A DNA stretch of 64,000 bases from Enterobacteriaceae bacterium RIT714 (lineage in GTDB: Bacteria > Pseudomonadota > Gammaproteobacteria > Enterobacterales > Enterobacteriaceae): contig WJYB01000001.1 of the NCBI GenBank assembly GCA_009668015.1, positions 868,001 through 932,000 of the forward strand, in the 5' to 3' direction. A program made the translations under genes and the position numbers. The notes beneath the pieces are model-generated. The model had not been told where the DNA came from. It saw only the letters and a list, made by a program, of their open reading frames with translations, and ran no database searches. The stretch's first letter is position 1, and every line of letters begins with the position of its first letter. This document shows positions 1 through 7,977 of the stretch, piece by piece.

Positions 1-370
1 GTTCCTGCAGGCGATGCGTATTGCTATCCCGGCAGTTATCGTGGCGATTTCTGTCGGTACCAGCGAAGTCCAGAGCATGCTGAACGCGATTCCTGAAGTC
101 GTGACCGGCGGTCTGAACATCGCGGGTGGCATGATTGTGGTGGTCGGTTACGCGATGGTCATCAACATGATGCGCGCAGGCTACCTGATGCCGTTCTTCT
201 ACCTCGGTTTTGTTACCGCGGCGTTCACTAACTTCAACCTAGTTGCTCTGGGTGTGATTGGTGCAGTAATGGCTATTCTCTATATCCAGCTGAGCCCGAA
301 ATATAACCGCGTCGCGGGTGCGCCAGCGCAGGCTGCTGGTAGCAACGATCTCGATAACGAACTGGACTAG
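1..370 (+). CDS. manY: Mannose PTS permease IIC component ManY (3' part)
   Basis: This is the C-terminal 122 codons of the membrane channel subunit IIC of the mannose/glucose/glucosamine phosphotransferase system; the gene begins outside the window. The visible part is strongly hydrophobic, with segments around VVTGGLNIAGGMIVVVGYAMVI and a final IGAVMAILYIQLSPKYNRV, and closely matches the E. coli ManY C-terminus. It stops 12 bases before the manZ start, consistent with the manXYZ operon. With ManX (IIAB) and ManZ (IID) it imports and phosphorylates hexoses at the inner membrane. Confidence 0.95.
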   Translation, partial: FLQAMRIAIPAVIVAISVGTSEVQSMLNAIPEVVTGGLNIAGGMIVVVGYAMVINMMRAGYLMPFFYLGFVTAAFTNFNLVALGVIGAVMAILYIQLSPKYNRVAGAPAQAAGSNDLDNELD

Positions 371-382
371 CAGGTGAGCGAA

Positions 383-1234
383 ATGGTTGATATGACTAAA
401 ACTACCACAGAGAAAAAACTCACTCCGGGTGATATTCGTGGCGTATTCCTGCGTTCTAACCTGTTCCAGGGATCATGGAACTTCGAACGTATGCAGGCGC
501 TGGGCTTTTGCTTCTCTATGGTACCGGCTATCAAACGCCTGTATCCGGAGAATAACGAAGCGCGTCGCCAGGCGATTAAGCGTCACCTGGAATTCTTCAA
601 CACGCATCCGTATGTCGCCGCGCCGGTTCTTGGCGTTACGCTGGCAATGGAAGAGCAGCGTGCAAACGGCGCAGAGATTGACGATGGTGCCATCAACGGT
701 ATCAAAGTCGGTCTGATGGGCCCGCTGGCAGGCGTGGGCGACCCCATTTTCTGGGGTACAGTACGTCCGGTGTTCGCGGCGCTTGGCGCGGGTATCGCGA
801 TGAGCGGCAGCCTGCTCGGTCCACTGCTGTTCTTTATCCTGTTTAACGCCGTTCGTCTGGCTACCCGTTACTACGGTGTTGCCTACGGCTATCGTAAAGG
901 TGTCGATATCGTTTCTGATATGGGCGGTGGCTTCCTGCAAAAACTGACCGAGGGGGCGTCAATTCTCGGCCTCTTTGTCATGGGGGCCCTGGTCAACAAG
1001 TGGACGCACGTTAACATCCCGCTTGTGGTCTCGACTATCACCGGTCAGGACGGACAAACGCGCGTCACAACCGTGCAGACGATCCTCGACCAACTGATGC
1101 CAGGCCTGGTACCGCTGCTGTTGACCTTCGCCTGTATGTGGCTGCTGCGTAAGAAAGTTAACGCCCTGTGGATCATCGTTGGCTTCTTCGTTATCGGTAT
1201 CGTCGGTTACGCAATCGGCCTGCTGGGTCTGTAA
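383..1234 (+). CDS. manZ: Mannose PTS permease IID component ManZ
   Basis: This is the IID subunit of the mannose-family PTS permease, which forms the inner-membrane transporter with ManY. The 283-residue product matches E. coli ManZ along its length, including the LRSNLFQGSWNFERMQ motif near the N-terminus, the GLMGPLAGVGDPIFWGT signature and C-terminal hydrophobic segments ending GYAIGLLGL. I chose the ATG at 383, preceded by GGTGAG at 4-base spacing; an in-frame GTG at 374 would add three residues but has no ribosome binding site. It lies directly after manY and is followed by a strong terminator, so it is the last gene of manXYZ. Confidence 0.96.
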   Translation: MVDMTKTTTEKKLTPGDIRGVFLRSNLFQGSWNFERMQALGFCFSMVPAIKRLYPENNEARRQAIKRHLEFFNTHPYVAAPVLGVTLAMEEQRANGAEIDDGAINGIKVGLMGPLAGVGDPIFWGTVRPVFAALGAGIAMSGSLLGPLLFFILFNAVRLATRYYGVAYGYRKGVDIVSDMGGGFLQKLTEGASILGLFVMGALVNKWTHVNIPLVVSTITGQDGQTRVTTVQTILDQLMPGLVPLLLTFACMWLLRKKVNALWIIVGFFVIGIVGYAIGLLGL

Positions 1235-1248
1235 ATTCAGGCTTTATA

Positions 1249-1275
1249 CACCGGGGGCTTGCCCCCGGTTTTTTT
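1249..1275 (+). terminator. Rho-independent terminator of manXYZ
   Basis: An 8-bp GC-rich stem (CCGGGGGC / GCCCCCGG) with a TT loop is followed by seven T residues, 15 bases after the manZ stop. Confidence 0.9.
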
Positions 1276-1288
1276 ATCTGGAGGACGA

Positions 1289-1747
1289 ATGACGGTTACG
1301 GACATCGTACTGGTTCTGTTTATTGTTGCCCTTCTGGCGTACGCCATTTATGACGAATTCATCATGCCCCGCCGCCACGGCGAGACACTGCTCACCATCC
1401 CCCTCCTGCGACGTGGTCGGATCGATGCCTTTATCTTTGCCGGTCTGCTAGCCATTCTGATTTACAATAACGCGATCAATCACGGTGCATTATTAACCAC
1501 ATGGTTATTATGTGCGCTGGCATTAATGGCGGTTTATCTGTTCTGGATCCGGGCACCTAAAATCATCTTCAAACATCAAGGTTTTTTCTTCGCCAATGTG
1601 TGGATAGAATATAACCGTATTAAAGAGATGAATTTATCTGAAGATGGCGTGCTGGTGATGCAGCTAGAACAACGCCGTTTGCTTATCCGGGTAAAGAATA
1701 TTGACGACCTTGAAAGAATATACAAATTAATGGTTAAAATTCAATAA
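1289..1747 (+). CDS. yobD: UPF0266 (DUF986) inner membrane protein YobD
   Basis: A 152-residue membrane protein with the same length and sequence pattern as E. coli YobD. Hydrophobic segments are visible at about residues 4-22 ([17 protein letters not shown]), 44-63 and 68-88, followed by a soluble tail with several charged residues. The ATG at 1289 is preceded by GGAGGACGA, which settles the start. Its function is unknown in the family. It sits between manZ and mntP as in E. coli; the manganese-responsive region begins right after its stop codon but points toward mntP. Confidence 0.93.
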   Translation: MTVTDIVLVLFIVALLAYAIYDEFIMPRRHGETLLTIPLLRRGRIDAFIFAGLLAILIYNNAINHGALLTTWLLCALALMAVYLFWIRAPKIIFKHQGFFFANVWIEYNRIKEMNLSEDGVLVMQLEQRRLLIRVKNIDDLERIYKLMVKIQ

Positions 1748-1753
1748 ATTACA

Positions 1754-1813
1754 TTTATAGCATTGGCTATATATTGTGCTTTTTCTGCGATCGATATATA
1801 GCCATAGCTATAT
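1754..1813 (+). promoter_or_regulatory. Two MntR-type operator boxes upstream of mntP
   Basis: Two palindromes share the architecture TAGC-N4-GCTA: TATAGC-attg-GCTATA at 1756-1771 and ATATAGC-cata-GCTATAT at 1796-1813. Their centres are 41 bp apart, close to four helical turns. The E. coli MntR site known from mntH has the same TAGC-N4-GCTA core, and MntR is known to activate mntP. I infer that a manganese-loaded MntR pair binds here. The extent of each site and the promoter position are not proven. Confidence 0.65.
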
Positions 1814-1862
1814 TACTTCGGTATTTAACTTATATTTCTTAACGTTATTTTCACGCATAAAT

Positions 1863-1881
1863 CTAAATGAAAATCGTTATC
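1863..1881 (+). promoter_or_regulatory. Fur-box-like site upstream of mntP
   Basis: The 19-base segment agrees with the classical Fur box at 14 of 19 positions by eye, the right half being nearly perfect (AATCGTTATC against AATCATTATC). It lies between the MntR-type boxes and the riboswitch. Iron control of this manganese exporter is an inference. Confidence 0.4.
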
Positions 1882-1949
1882 AACTAGTCAATAGTATAAC
1901 ATCTTTCTGTTGTTGTTTTATATTCTCAAAATATGTTAAGGTTGCGCCC

Positions 1950-2085
1950 GTCGTTGGGGAGTAGCCGATTTCCTGTCTCCGGGAAATGTACGTGTCAACA
2001 TACTCGTTGCAAAACGTGGTGCGTACGGATTTTTTACTGTGCCATTTTATACGTGCGCAGAGATCAGGCGAGACCATTGATACAT
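1950..2085 (+). promoter_or_regulatory. yybP-ykoY manganese riboswitch in the mntP leader
   Basis: The leader carries conserved elements of the yybP-ykoY aptamer: TTGGGGAGTAGCC at 1954-1966, the matching CAACATACTC at 1996-2005, and GGCGAGACCATTG at 2067-2079. E. coli mntP and alx are known to carry this Mn(II)-sensing riboswitch. Boundaries are approximate, because I judged them from motif positions rather than a folded model. It lies between the promoter-proximal boxes and the mntP start, where it would raise expression when manganese is high. Confidence 0.85.
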
Positions 2086-2146
2086 CAACTGCTGTTTACT
2101 GGGGGCAGTGATGTGTCATATGGATATCCCCGGTCTGGACGCTTTT

Positions 2147-2713
2147 ATGAATATCTCCGCCACGATCCTTCTCGCTTTCGGCATGTCTATGGACGCTTTC
2201 GCCGCCTCCATGGGTAAAGGTGCCACGCTCCACAAACCTAAATTCTCCGAAGCCCTTCGTACGGGTCTTATCTTTGGCGCTATCGAAACCCTGACCCCCC
2301 TCATCGGCTGGGCGCTGGGCATGCTGGCCAGTCAATTTGTGCTGGAGTGGAACCACTGGATTGCCTTTATTCTGCTGGCGTTCCTCGGCGGGCGAATGGT
2401 AATCGAAGGCTGTCGCGGTAATTCGGATGAAGATGAAGCGCCTGTTCATCGCCACGGCTTCTGGCTGCTGGTCACCACCGCGATCGCCACCAGTCTTGAC
2501 GCGATGGCCGTCGGCGTCGGCCTGGCATTCTTGCAGGTTAATATTATCGCCACGGCGCTGGCGATCGGCTGTGCCACGCTAATTATGTCGACGCTGGGAA
2601 TGATGGTCGGGCGATTTATCGGCCCGCTGCTTGGCAAGCGAGCCGAGATCCTCGGCGGTATTGTCCTGATCGGAATTGGCGGTCAAATCCTCTGGTCGCA
2701 CTTCGCCGGTTAA
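2147..2713 (+). CDS. mntP: Manganese exporter MntP
   Basis: A 188-residue inner membrane efflux protein for Mn(II), formerly YebN. The sequence contains two related halves with the family motifs [16 protein letters not shown] near the N-terminus and [12 protein letters not shown] in the second half; these small-residue and aspartate-containing segments are the likely metal path. About six hydrophobic segments are visible. I chose the ATG at 2147 because it gives exactly the E. coli length; in-frame ATGs at 2108 and 2111 and one at 2120 would add residues just after the riboswitch. The gene ends with a 4-base convergent overlap with rlmA. Confidence 0.96.
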   Translation: MNISATILLAFGMSMDAFAASMGKGATLHKPKFSEALRTGLIFGAIETLTPLIGWALGMLASQFVLEWNHWIAFILLAFLGGRMVIEGCRGNSDEDEAPVHRHGFWLLVTTAIATSLDAMAVGVGLAFLQVNIIATALAIGCATLIMSTLGMMVGRFIGPLLGKRAEILGGIVLIGIGGQILWSHFAG

Positions 2714-3525
2714 AGGTCGCGCTGCCAGCAGTGAAGACTAAAATCTGTCTGGCAGCGAAAATCCTCTTGTTTCGCTAATGTATCCCAGACGCTCTGTTTT
2801 GCCCGCCAGGCAAACGGCGTCATCTGCAACAATGCAACGGCCTCTTCGCCCTTCAAGCGCATCTCATATCCCAGCGACTGCTCTTCTTTCAGCGTAAAAC
2901 CGGCAAGCTGTTCAGAGTGCGCGGCATGCAGATGGACTTCGTCGTAAATCAATCCTTTCATTTCCATCAAATGCTTTGGACCCGGCGTCACGGTCACGAC
3001 CCAGCCGCCCGGCTTGACCACGCGCGCCAGCTCCTCGACTTTACAAGGTGCGTAGATACGGATGATGGCATCCTGGCTGGCCTCTTCGAAAGGAAGACGA
3101 TGGCTGGACGCCACGCAAAATGTGACTTGTGGATAGCGCTTTGCCGCTGCACGAATGGCAGATTTCGAGACGTCGAGACCAAAGGTCTGTGCTCCTTTAC
3201 TGGCCGCCACTTCGGCAAATGCAGCGGTGTAATAGCCTTCACCGCAGCCGATATCCAGAATCGAGGACGCCTTCTCATCCAAAGTCATTGAAAGCCATTT
3301 CGCAACGGCATCCCTCAGGGGCTGATAATGCCCGGCTTCGAGAAATGCCCGGCGTGCCTGCATCATTTCAGCTGAATCACCCGGATCGCGAGAACGTTTG
3401 TGCTGGACGGGCAGCAGATTGACGTACCCTTCTTTCGCCTTGTCAAAACGGTGTCCCTGTGGACAGGTAAAGCTATTTTCTGCGTGCGTCAGCAGCGCGT
3501 GACATAAGGGACAACTGAATGACAT
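2710..3525 (-). CDS. rlmA: 23S rRNA (guanine-745 N1)-methyltransferase RlmA
   Basis: A 271-residue S-adenosylmethionine-dependent methyltransferase that modifies G745 of 23S rRNA. The N-terminal zinc knuckle is visible as [12 protein letters not shown] followed by CPQGHRF, with paired cysteines and a histidine. The Rossmann-type SAM motif is [12 protein letters not shown] near residue 91. The ATG at 3525 follows GGAG and starts at the conserved MSFSCPLC. The stop codon overlaps the end of mntP by 4 bases on the opposite strand. Confidence 0.95.
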   Translation of the reverse strand: MSFSCPLCHALLTHAENSFTCPQGHRFDKAKEGYVNLLPVQHKRSRDPGDSAEMMQARRAFLEAGHYQPLRDAVAKWLSMTLDEKASSILDIGCGEGYYTAAFAEVAASKGAQTFGLDVSKSAIRAAAKRYPQVTFCVASSHRLPFEEASQDAIIRIYAPCKVEELARVVKPGGWVVTVTPGPKHLMEMKGLIYDEVHLHAAHSEQLAGFTLKEEQSLGYEMRLKGEEAVALLQMTPFAWRAKQSVWDTLAKQEDFRCQTDFSLHCWQRDL

Positions 3526-3591
3526 GGTAACTCCAGGCAATATCAAAGGGCGAAAGTGTACCGCTATTCGCCCTGCTATAAAACGCCTGCC

Positions 3592-5310
3592 TTATCGCAT
3601 CACGATAAGATGAGTGGAATCATGAGCAATTCCGTCGGGTTCGACGTTTTCGAGGCGCAACACATCCCCCATTATCTGGCTAAACACTGGCGCAGATACG
3701 GCACCGCCATAATAGCTGCCGTTTTGCGGGTCGTTAATCACCACCGCCAGCGCAAACAGAGGATGACTCGCGGGAGCCACGCCTGCGGTATAAGCGACAT
3801 ATTTATCAACATATTTTCCGTCATCGCCGATTTTTTTGGCCGTGCCGGTTTTAATGGCCACACGATAATCGCGAACCGCCGCTTTGACCCCGCCGCCGCC
3901 GGGCAAGGCGACGCTTTCCATCATATGCTCCACCTGGTGGACAATTTCTTCAGGCATCACCTGATGCCCGATGACCGGGGGATCAATACGCGTTATCGAC
4001 AGCGGCCTCTCAAGGCCGTAGCTACCAATCGTGGCATACACGTGCGCCAGTTGCAGCGGCGTAACCATCAGACCATAACCAAAGGCAAAGGTCGCGCGAT
4101 CGAGCTGGCTCCAGAATTTACGTTCCGGAAGCAGGCCGCTACTCTCTCCGGTCAGCCCCAGCCCCGTGGATGTGCCAAAACCAAAGCCTCGGTAGGTATC
4201 CAGCAGATGCTGGACAGGCATCGCCAGTGACAGACGTGAGACGCCCGTATCACTCGATTTTTGTAAAATGCCTGTCAGAGAGAGTTCGGGATAGTAGCCG
4301 ACATCCCGGATCCGATGGCCATCCAGCGTATACGGATGGGTATCAATCACGCTGTCTGGCTGGACAATTCCCTGCTGCAACGCCGTCATCAGGACCAGAG
4401 GTTTAACCGTTGAACCCGGTTCGAAGGTATCGCTAATGGCGCGATTGCGAAAATCATTAATCGTCGCCCCTTCACGATTATTAGGGTTAAAGTCCGGATA
4501 ACTCGCCATGGAGAGGATTTCTCCGGTCTGGACATTAATCAATACCGCCGCACCCGACTCTGCTTTGTTCCAGGCCACAGCGTTATCTAATGCATCTTCG
4601 GTAATGGTCTGCAGCCGCTCATCAATACTGAGCTGGATGTTGTGCGCAGGTACTGGCGGGACTTCCGTCAGGTTCTCAATAACATGACCATAGCGGTCCT
4701 CCCTCACCCGCCTGACGCCTGCTTTTCCGCTCAGCTGAGAATTAAAGCTCTTTTCGACCCCTTCGATCCCCTGCCCATCAATATTGGTAAAGCCGATAAG
4801 ATTAGCCGCTACGTGTCCGGCCGGATAGAAACGGCGAGACTCATCGCGCAGGTTAATCCCCGGTAAATTGAGTTTGTCTATCCACTGCGCCTGAGAAGAA
4901 TCGACCTGACGAGCCAGATAGATAAACCGGCCCTGAGGATTATGATTGATACGAGTTGCCAGCGTTCCGACAGACATATGCAAGGCGTTAGCCAGGGCCT
5001 GCCAGCGCGCATCAAAACCCACGCCGCCTTTCGCCAGCACGGTTTTAGGATCGGCCCACACCGCTCTGACGGGGACGCTGACCGCTAACGGCCGCCCCTC
5101 GCGGTCAGTAATCATGCCGCGCGGGGCATCAATCGCCACCTCGCGTAGTGAGCGCATGTCTTCCTGTTTTACCAGGTTGTCAGGTTTAATGATTTGTAGC
5201 CAGGCGACGCGACCTAACAGGAAGGCAAGACTGAGCAAAATAGCGAGACAAAGTAGTGCAAAGCGTGCCGGGGTAAAATTACCGGCGGGACTTAGTGATT
5301 TCTTTTTCAC
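3592..5310 (-). CDS. FtsI-like penicillin-binding protein (PBP3SAL-like)
   Basis: A class B monofunctional peptidoglycan transpeptidase, 572 residues from the GTG at 5310, which follows CTGGAG at 5-6 base spacing. One N-terminal membrane anchor (about residues 17-36) is followed by a dimerisation/pedestal domain and a transpeptidase domain. Catalytic motifs are STVK (300-303), SSD (352-354, where FtsI has SSN) and KTGT (487-490). E. coli has no second ftsI at this locus. Salmonella has PBP3SAL here, next to rlmA and cspC, reported to support division in acidic intracellular conditions. By position and length this is its counterpart, though I cannot compute the identity. FtsI itself would be elsewhere, in the mra cluster. 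The gene reads away from cspC and appears to stand alone. Confidence 0.88.
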   Translation of the reverse strand: MKKKSLSPAGNFTPARFALLCLAILLSLAFLLGRVAWLQIIKPDNLVKQEDMRSLREVAIDAPRGMITDREGRPLAVSVPVRAVWADPKTVLAKGGVGFDARWQALANALHMSVGTLATRINHNPQGRFIYLARQVDSSQAQWIDKLNLPGINLRDESRRFYPAGHVAANLIGFTNIDGQGIEGVEKSFNSQLSGKAGVRRVREDRYGHVIENLTEVPPVPAHNIQLSIDERLQTITEDALDNAVAWNKAESGAAVLINVQTGEILSMASYPDFNPNNREGATINDFRNRAISDTFEPGSTVKPLVLMTALQQGIVQPDSVIDTHPYTLDGHRIRDVGYYPELSLTGILQKSSDTGVSRLSLAMPVQHLLDTYRGFGFGTSTGLGLTGESSGLLPERKFWSQLDRATFAFGYGLMVTPLQLAHVYATIGSYGLERPLSITRIDPPVIGHQVMPEEIVHQVEHMMESVALPGGGGVKAAVRDYRVAIKTGTAKKIGDDGKYVDKYVAYTAGVAPASHPLFALAVVINDPQNGSYYGGAVSAPVFSQIMGDVLRLENVEPDGIAHDSTHLIVMR

Positions 5311-5454
5311 CCGAACTCCAGGGCTGATAAACAACGCCCTGATTTAACGGGAAAAAGAGCCTGAAGAGTGAGAAAACAATGCTTCTAACCTCGCAGCTTT
5401 GCAACAAACTGCTAACAGAAACTCAGGAAGTTACATTCTGAAAAATAATGAATG

Positions 5455-5482
5455 AAAAAAGCCCCGCTTCACGCGAGGCTTT
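5455..5482 (-). terminator. Rho-independent terminator after cspC
   Basis: On the minus strand an AAGCC-T-CGC / GCG-G-GGCTT stem with a small loop is followed by a run of six T, about 50 bases after the cspC stop. Confidence 0.8.
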
Positions 5483-5531
5483 ATGTCTGAGTGTGAAGCG
5501 CCTTGGCGCCTCTGAATCAGCAGGGATCCGA

Positions 5532-5741
5532 TCAGATAGCGGTTACGTTAACAGCAGCCGGACCTTTCTGGCCGTCCTGAATTTCGAACTCAACGTTCTG
5601 GCCTTCAGCCAGAGTTTTGAAGCCGTTACCCTGGATTGCAGAGAAGTGTACGAACACGTCTTTGCTGCCATCAGCAGGAGTAATGAAACCAAAACCTTTA
5701 GACTCGTTGAACCACTTAACTTGACCTTTAATCTTTGCCAT
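5532..5741 (-). CDS. cspC: Cold-shock-family RNA-binding protein CspC
   Basis: A 69-residue single OB-fold protein, apparently identical to or almost the same as E. coli CspC. The RNA-binding motifs RNP1 (KGFGFI) and RNP2 (VFVHF) are present. CspC is produced at normal temperature and stabilises stress mRNAs such as those of the RpoS regulon. The ATG at 5741 follows AAGGA. It lies downstream of yobF on the same strand, as in E. coli where the two are cotranscribed, and is closed by a terminator at about 5455-5482. Confidence 0.97.
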
Positions 5742-5780
5742 TTGCAAAATTCCTTAGAGTATTTTCTTAGCCCGCAGGCA

Positions 5781-5897
5781 TTACATAGATAAAACTGAGA
5801 CATTACTGCTTGAGGCACTAATATAAGGTTCGGCAGAGAAGCGGTATTCAACGACAACGTGTTTACTCAGGACTTCTTTACTGAAAATGCCACACAT
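5781..5897 (-). CDS. yobF: Small stress-associated protein YobF, prematurely stopped
   Basis: A 38-codon frame beginning [14 protein letters not shown] and running to VSVLSM, matching the start of the 47-residue E. coli YobF as I recall it. The next codon is TAA (minus strand, 5783-5781) where E. coli has a leucine codon. Reading through it in the same frame gives CLRAKKIL and a second stop at 5754-5756, for exactly 47 codons plus stop. A TTA-to-TAA change has therefore apparently removed the last nine residues. Position upstream of cspC is conserved. The protein is small and its molecular role is not known. Confidence 0.8.
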   Translation of the reverse strand: MCGIFSKEVLSKHVVVEYRFSAEPYISASSSNVSVLSM

Positions 5898-6419
5898 AAA
5901 CAGAACTGTACCTCGTTTGACCCAAACCGTGTTATTACATACAACGAAAATTATGGCAAGCCATTTTTAAACGCCCCTGGATCCGCCGCACAAACTCTGA
6001 TGTCACCTTGCTACAATCTGCACAAATATCTTATCTGGATAAGAGAACCGCTAAGACGGACGTTCTTGCCTCCCGACGGGCATAGACGCTGTTATCTAAG
6101 ACTTTTTTTGCCTCTTACCGGCGTTCAAACTGCCCTAAAAATGTCCAGTTGTTCAATTATTGCAATGCATGAGTTAGAACAATTTGCGAAAAGTTATGCT
6201 GAAATGAACGTAACGGCCAGAGCATCATAATGAAATAACAATACTTATTGTCACCTACGCCGAACCTATTAAGTCGGCTGTGTCCATTTGCTGTTATGCA
6301 CCAAAATAATGAAATTTTTATGACTCTGCTTCAAAAGAAAGCAATCAAAACGTTTCGATAAAAATAAAACAAATGGCTGAGGGAAAATACAGAATATATA
6401 CCAACGGAGCGACGCATGT
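5898..6419. other. AT-rich intergenic region upstream of yobF-cspC
   Basis: About 520 bases without a convincing gene. The part nearest yobF must hold the yobF-cspC promoter and leader. A plus-strand frame covering 5859-6230 has no family resemblance and no good start, so I treat it as chance. Near the far end there is a GGAG followed by an ATG at 6416 opening a 13-codon frame that runs into the antisense of the next gene. I recognised no repeat, RNA or operator with confidence. Confidence 0.5.
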
Positions 6420-7409
6420 TCAAAGGGATAAATATTGACCAATTTTCAATATCCTGAACTTATCAGTAATTGGGGCAACATCATTGAGTGCCTGCTTTAA
6501 CTCTGTGACAGGTTCATCCAGGGCTTCGTCGGCCAGCTCAAAGACACCCCAGTGAATGGGAAAAGCGAGGGGCATCCCCATTTGCTGCCAAAGCGCAACG
6601 GCAGATTGCGGATCCATATGGTGGGCAGACATGAACCATCGTGGTGCATACGCTCCGACGGGTAACGTCGCTGCATCAATCTTGCCGAGTCGTTCAGGAA
6701 TGGTTACCAGCTCAGGTGAATATCCGGTATCGCCACTGAACCAAAAACGCCGGTTTGTACCTTCAATCACCCAACCACACCACAGCGAACGGTTGCGATT
6801 CCAGAATGTGCGCATACTCCAGTGCTGGGCTGGAACGGCGGTTAGCGAAAGACCATTAAAAACAAAACGTTGCCACCAGTCGAGTTCAACGATATTGATT
6901 GCACCGCGACGACGAAACCAGTCCCCCAGACCTAAAGGGGCAAAAATAGTCAGATCCGGAAAGCGATGCAGGAGACGGCGAACAGTCGCATCGTCAAGAT
7001 GATCGTAGTGGTTATGAGAAATGACTACAGCATCAATGATCGGAAGGCGATCGACGGAGATGGGCGGCGGCGTTTTGCGCTCCGGCCCCGCAAAGGAGAG
7101 CGGTGAAGCACGCCGCGAAAAAACAGGATCGGTCAGGAGATAGTGGCTATTCAACCGGAGCAGTACACTCGCATGTCCGAGCCACCACACTCCATCTTCA
7201 GAGAATTCATTCAGTTCAACCGGTTGCCACCATTGACGAATGAAGTTGTCATACCCCAGCGCAGGCGGTTTGGGCAATCCCGCTGCCTTGCGCTCTTTAC
7301 GCCAGCGCTCCACGTCACCCGGCTGATGGCCCACAGAATGGGTATTGCGAAATCCGTTTGGCGTATGGTGCTGCAGGGAGGGGTCATACCAGGGATTCTT
7401 CCAGACCAC
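6420..7409 (-). CDS. Metallo-beta-lactamase-fold hydrolase (RomA/NAPE-PLD-like)
   Basis: A 329-residue MBL-fold metallohydrolase. The metal-binding motif HNHYDH is at residues 132-137, with further ligands expected at H197 (AQHWS), D226 (SGDTG) and H285 (PIHWG). The pattern VWWLGHASVLL and the WxxRTFWNRNRSLWCGW segment are typical of the NAPE-hydrolysing phospholipase D/RomA-like branch. Substrate unknown. I chose the GTG at 7409, six bases after GGGGAG; an upstream GTG at 7415 abuts the same element. The gene starts 23 bases after yebO on the same strand, so the two are probably cotranscribed. E. coli has no gene here, so this is an accessory insertion between yebO and yobF. Confidence 0.85.
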   Translation of the reverse strand: MVWKNPWYDPSLQHHTPNGFRNTHSVGHQPGDVERWRKERKAAGLPKPPALGYDNFIRQWWQPVELNEFSEDGVWWLGHASVLLRLNSHYLLTDPVFSRRASPLSFAGPERKTPPPISVDRLPIIDAVVISHNHYDHLDDATVRRLLHRFPDLTIFAPLGLGDWFRRRGAINIVELDWWQRFVFNGLSLTAVPAQHWSMRTFWNRNRSLWCGWVIEGTNRRFWFSGDTGYSPELVTIPERLGKIDAATLPVGAYAPRWFMSAHHMDPQSAVALWQQMGMPLAFPIHWGVFELADEALDEPVTELKQALNDVAPITDKFRILKIGQYLSL

Positions 7410-7432
7410 AGCCACCTCCCCTTTTTAGCGAA

Positions 7433-7723
7433 TCAGCGTTCAGCCACCAGACGAATAAAATCATCGTCTTCTTCTTCCACCTCTTGCTCAGGCGCTTTTG
7501 GTGCGATTTTCTCTTCTGGTTCGTTAGCTTCGCACAGGCGGCGAAGCAACGCATTCTGGCGTTTCTGCTGATCAAGCAACGCTTCCAGCAGCTCGATTTG
7601 CTCATCCGTGCGGGAACTGGCGCGGTTCACAAAGAACCATAAAACCAGACCAATCACCATCACGATAACGGAAATCGCCAGTGAGGCTATGTTCAATAAC
7701 CCCGTATTCATTAACTCACCCAT
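7433..7723 (-). CDS. yebO: YebO family membrane protein
   Basis: A 96-residue protein with one membrane segment at about residues 9-31 (LNIASLAISVIVMVIGLVLWFF). It is followed by a heptad-like stretch, EQIELLEALLDQQKRQNALL, and an acidic tail ending IRLVAER. It matches E. coli YebO along its length. The ATG at 7723 follows GAGG. It lies downstream of mgrB on the same strand, with 77 bases between them, so PhoP-driven transcripts may read into it. The function is unknown. Confidence 0.92.
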   Translation of the reverse strand: MGELMNTGLLNIASLAISVIVMVIGLVLWFFVNRASSRTDEQIELLEALLDQQKRQNALLRRLCEANEPEEKIAPKAPEQEVEEEDDDFIRLVAER

Positions 7724-7800
7724 TTTACCACCTCAATGAAAACGCCATTTTACCACTGACGCCGTTGAAGGTAATCATCTGTTAGAGAAATGAATCATCA

Positions 7801-7944
7801 TTACCAGGGGATAAACTGATTTATTGCACAAATGCCGCTAAAAAATTGTACATCCTGATCGCACAGCACGTTGATCGTCTGCGTCCAGAGAACGACACAT
7901 GCGATCAGCACAGCAATCAGAATTACCCAGCGAATTTTTTTCAC
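7801..7944 (-). CDS. mgrB: PhoPQ feedback regulator MgrB
   Basis: A 47-residue inner membrane peptide that binds PhoQ and damps PhoPQ signalling. The translation starts [20 protein letters not shown], with a single membrane helix. The periplasmic part holds the cysteines needed for redox sensing (LCDQDV and GICAIN) and the conserved ending NQFIPW. The start is GTG at 7944 with GGAG six bases before it. All residues needed for function are intact. This matters because loss of mgrB gives polymyxin resistance in related clinical bacteria. A PhoP box lies upstream at 7994-8010. Confidence 0.97.
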   Translation of the reverse strand: MKKIRWVILIAVLIACVVLWTQTINVLCDQDVQFFSGICAINQFIPW

Positions 7945-7977
7945 TCCACACTCCGTCTCATGACCCGATATCTCCAG

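Noticed and set aside
3556..4230. A 224-codon plus-strand frame opposite the PBP gene
   Set aside because: It covers conserved transpeptidase codons on the other strand and has no ribosome binding site or recognisable domain.
5859..6230. A 123-codon plus-strand frame upstream of yobF
   Set aside because: It overlaps the yobF start region antisense and shows no family features or ribosome binding site. It is treated as chance in AT-rich DNA.
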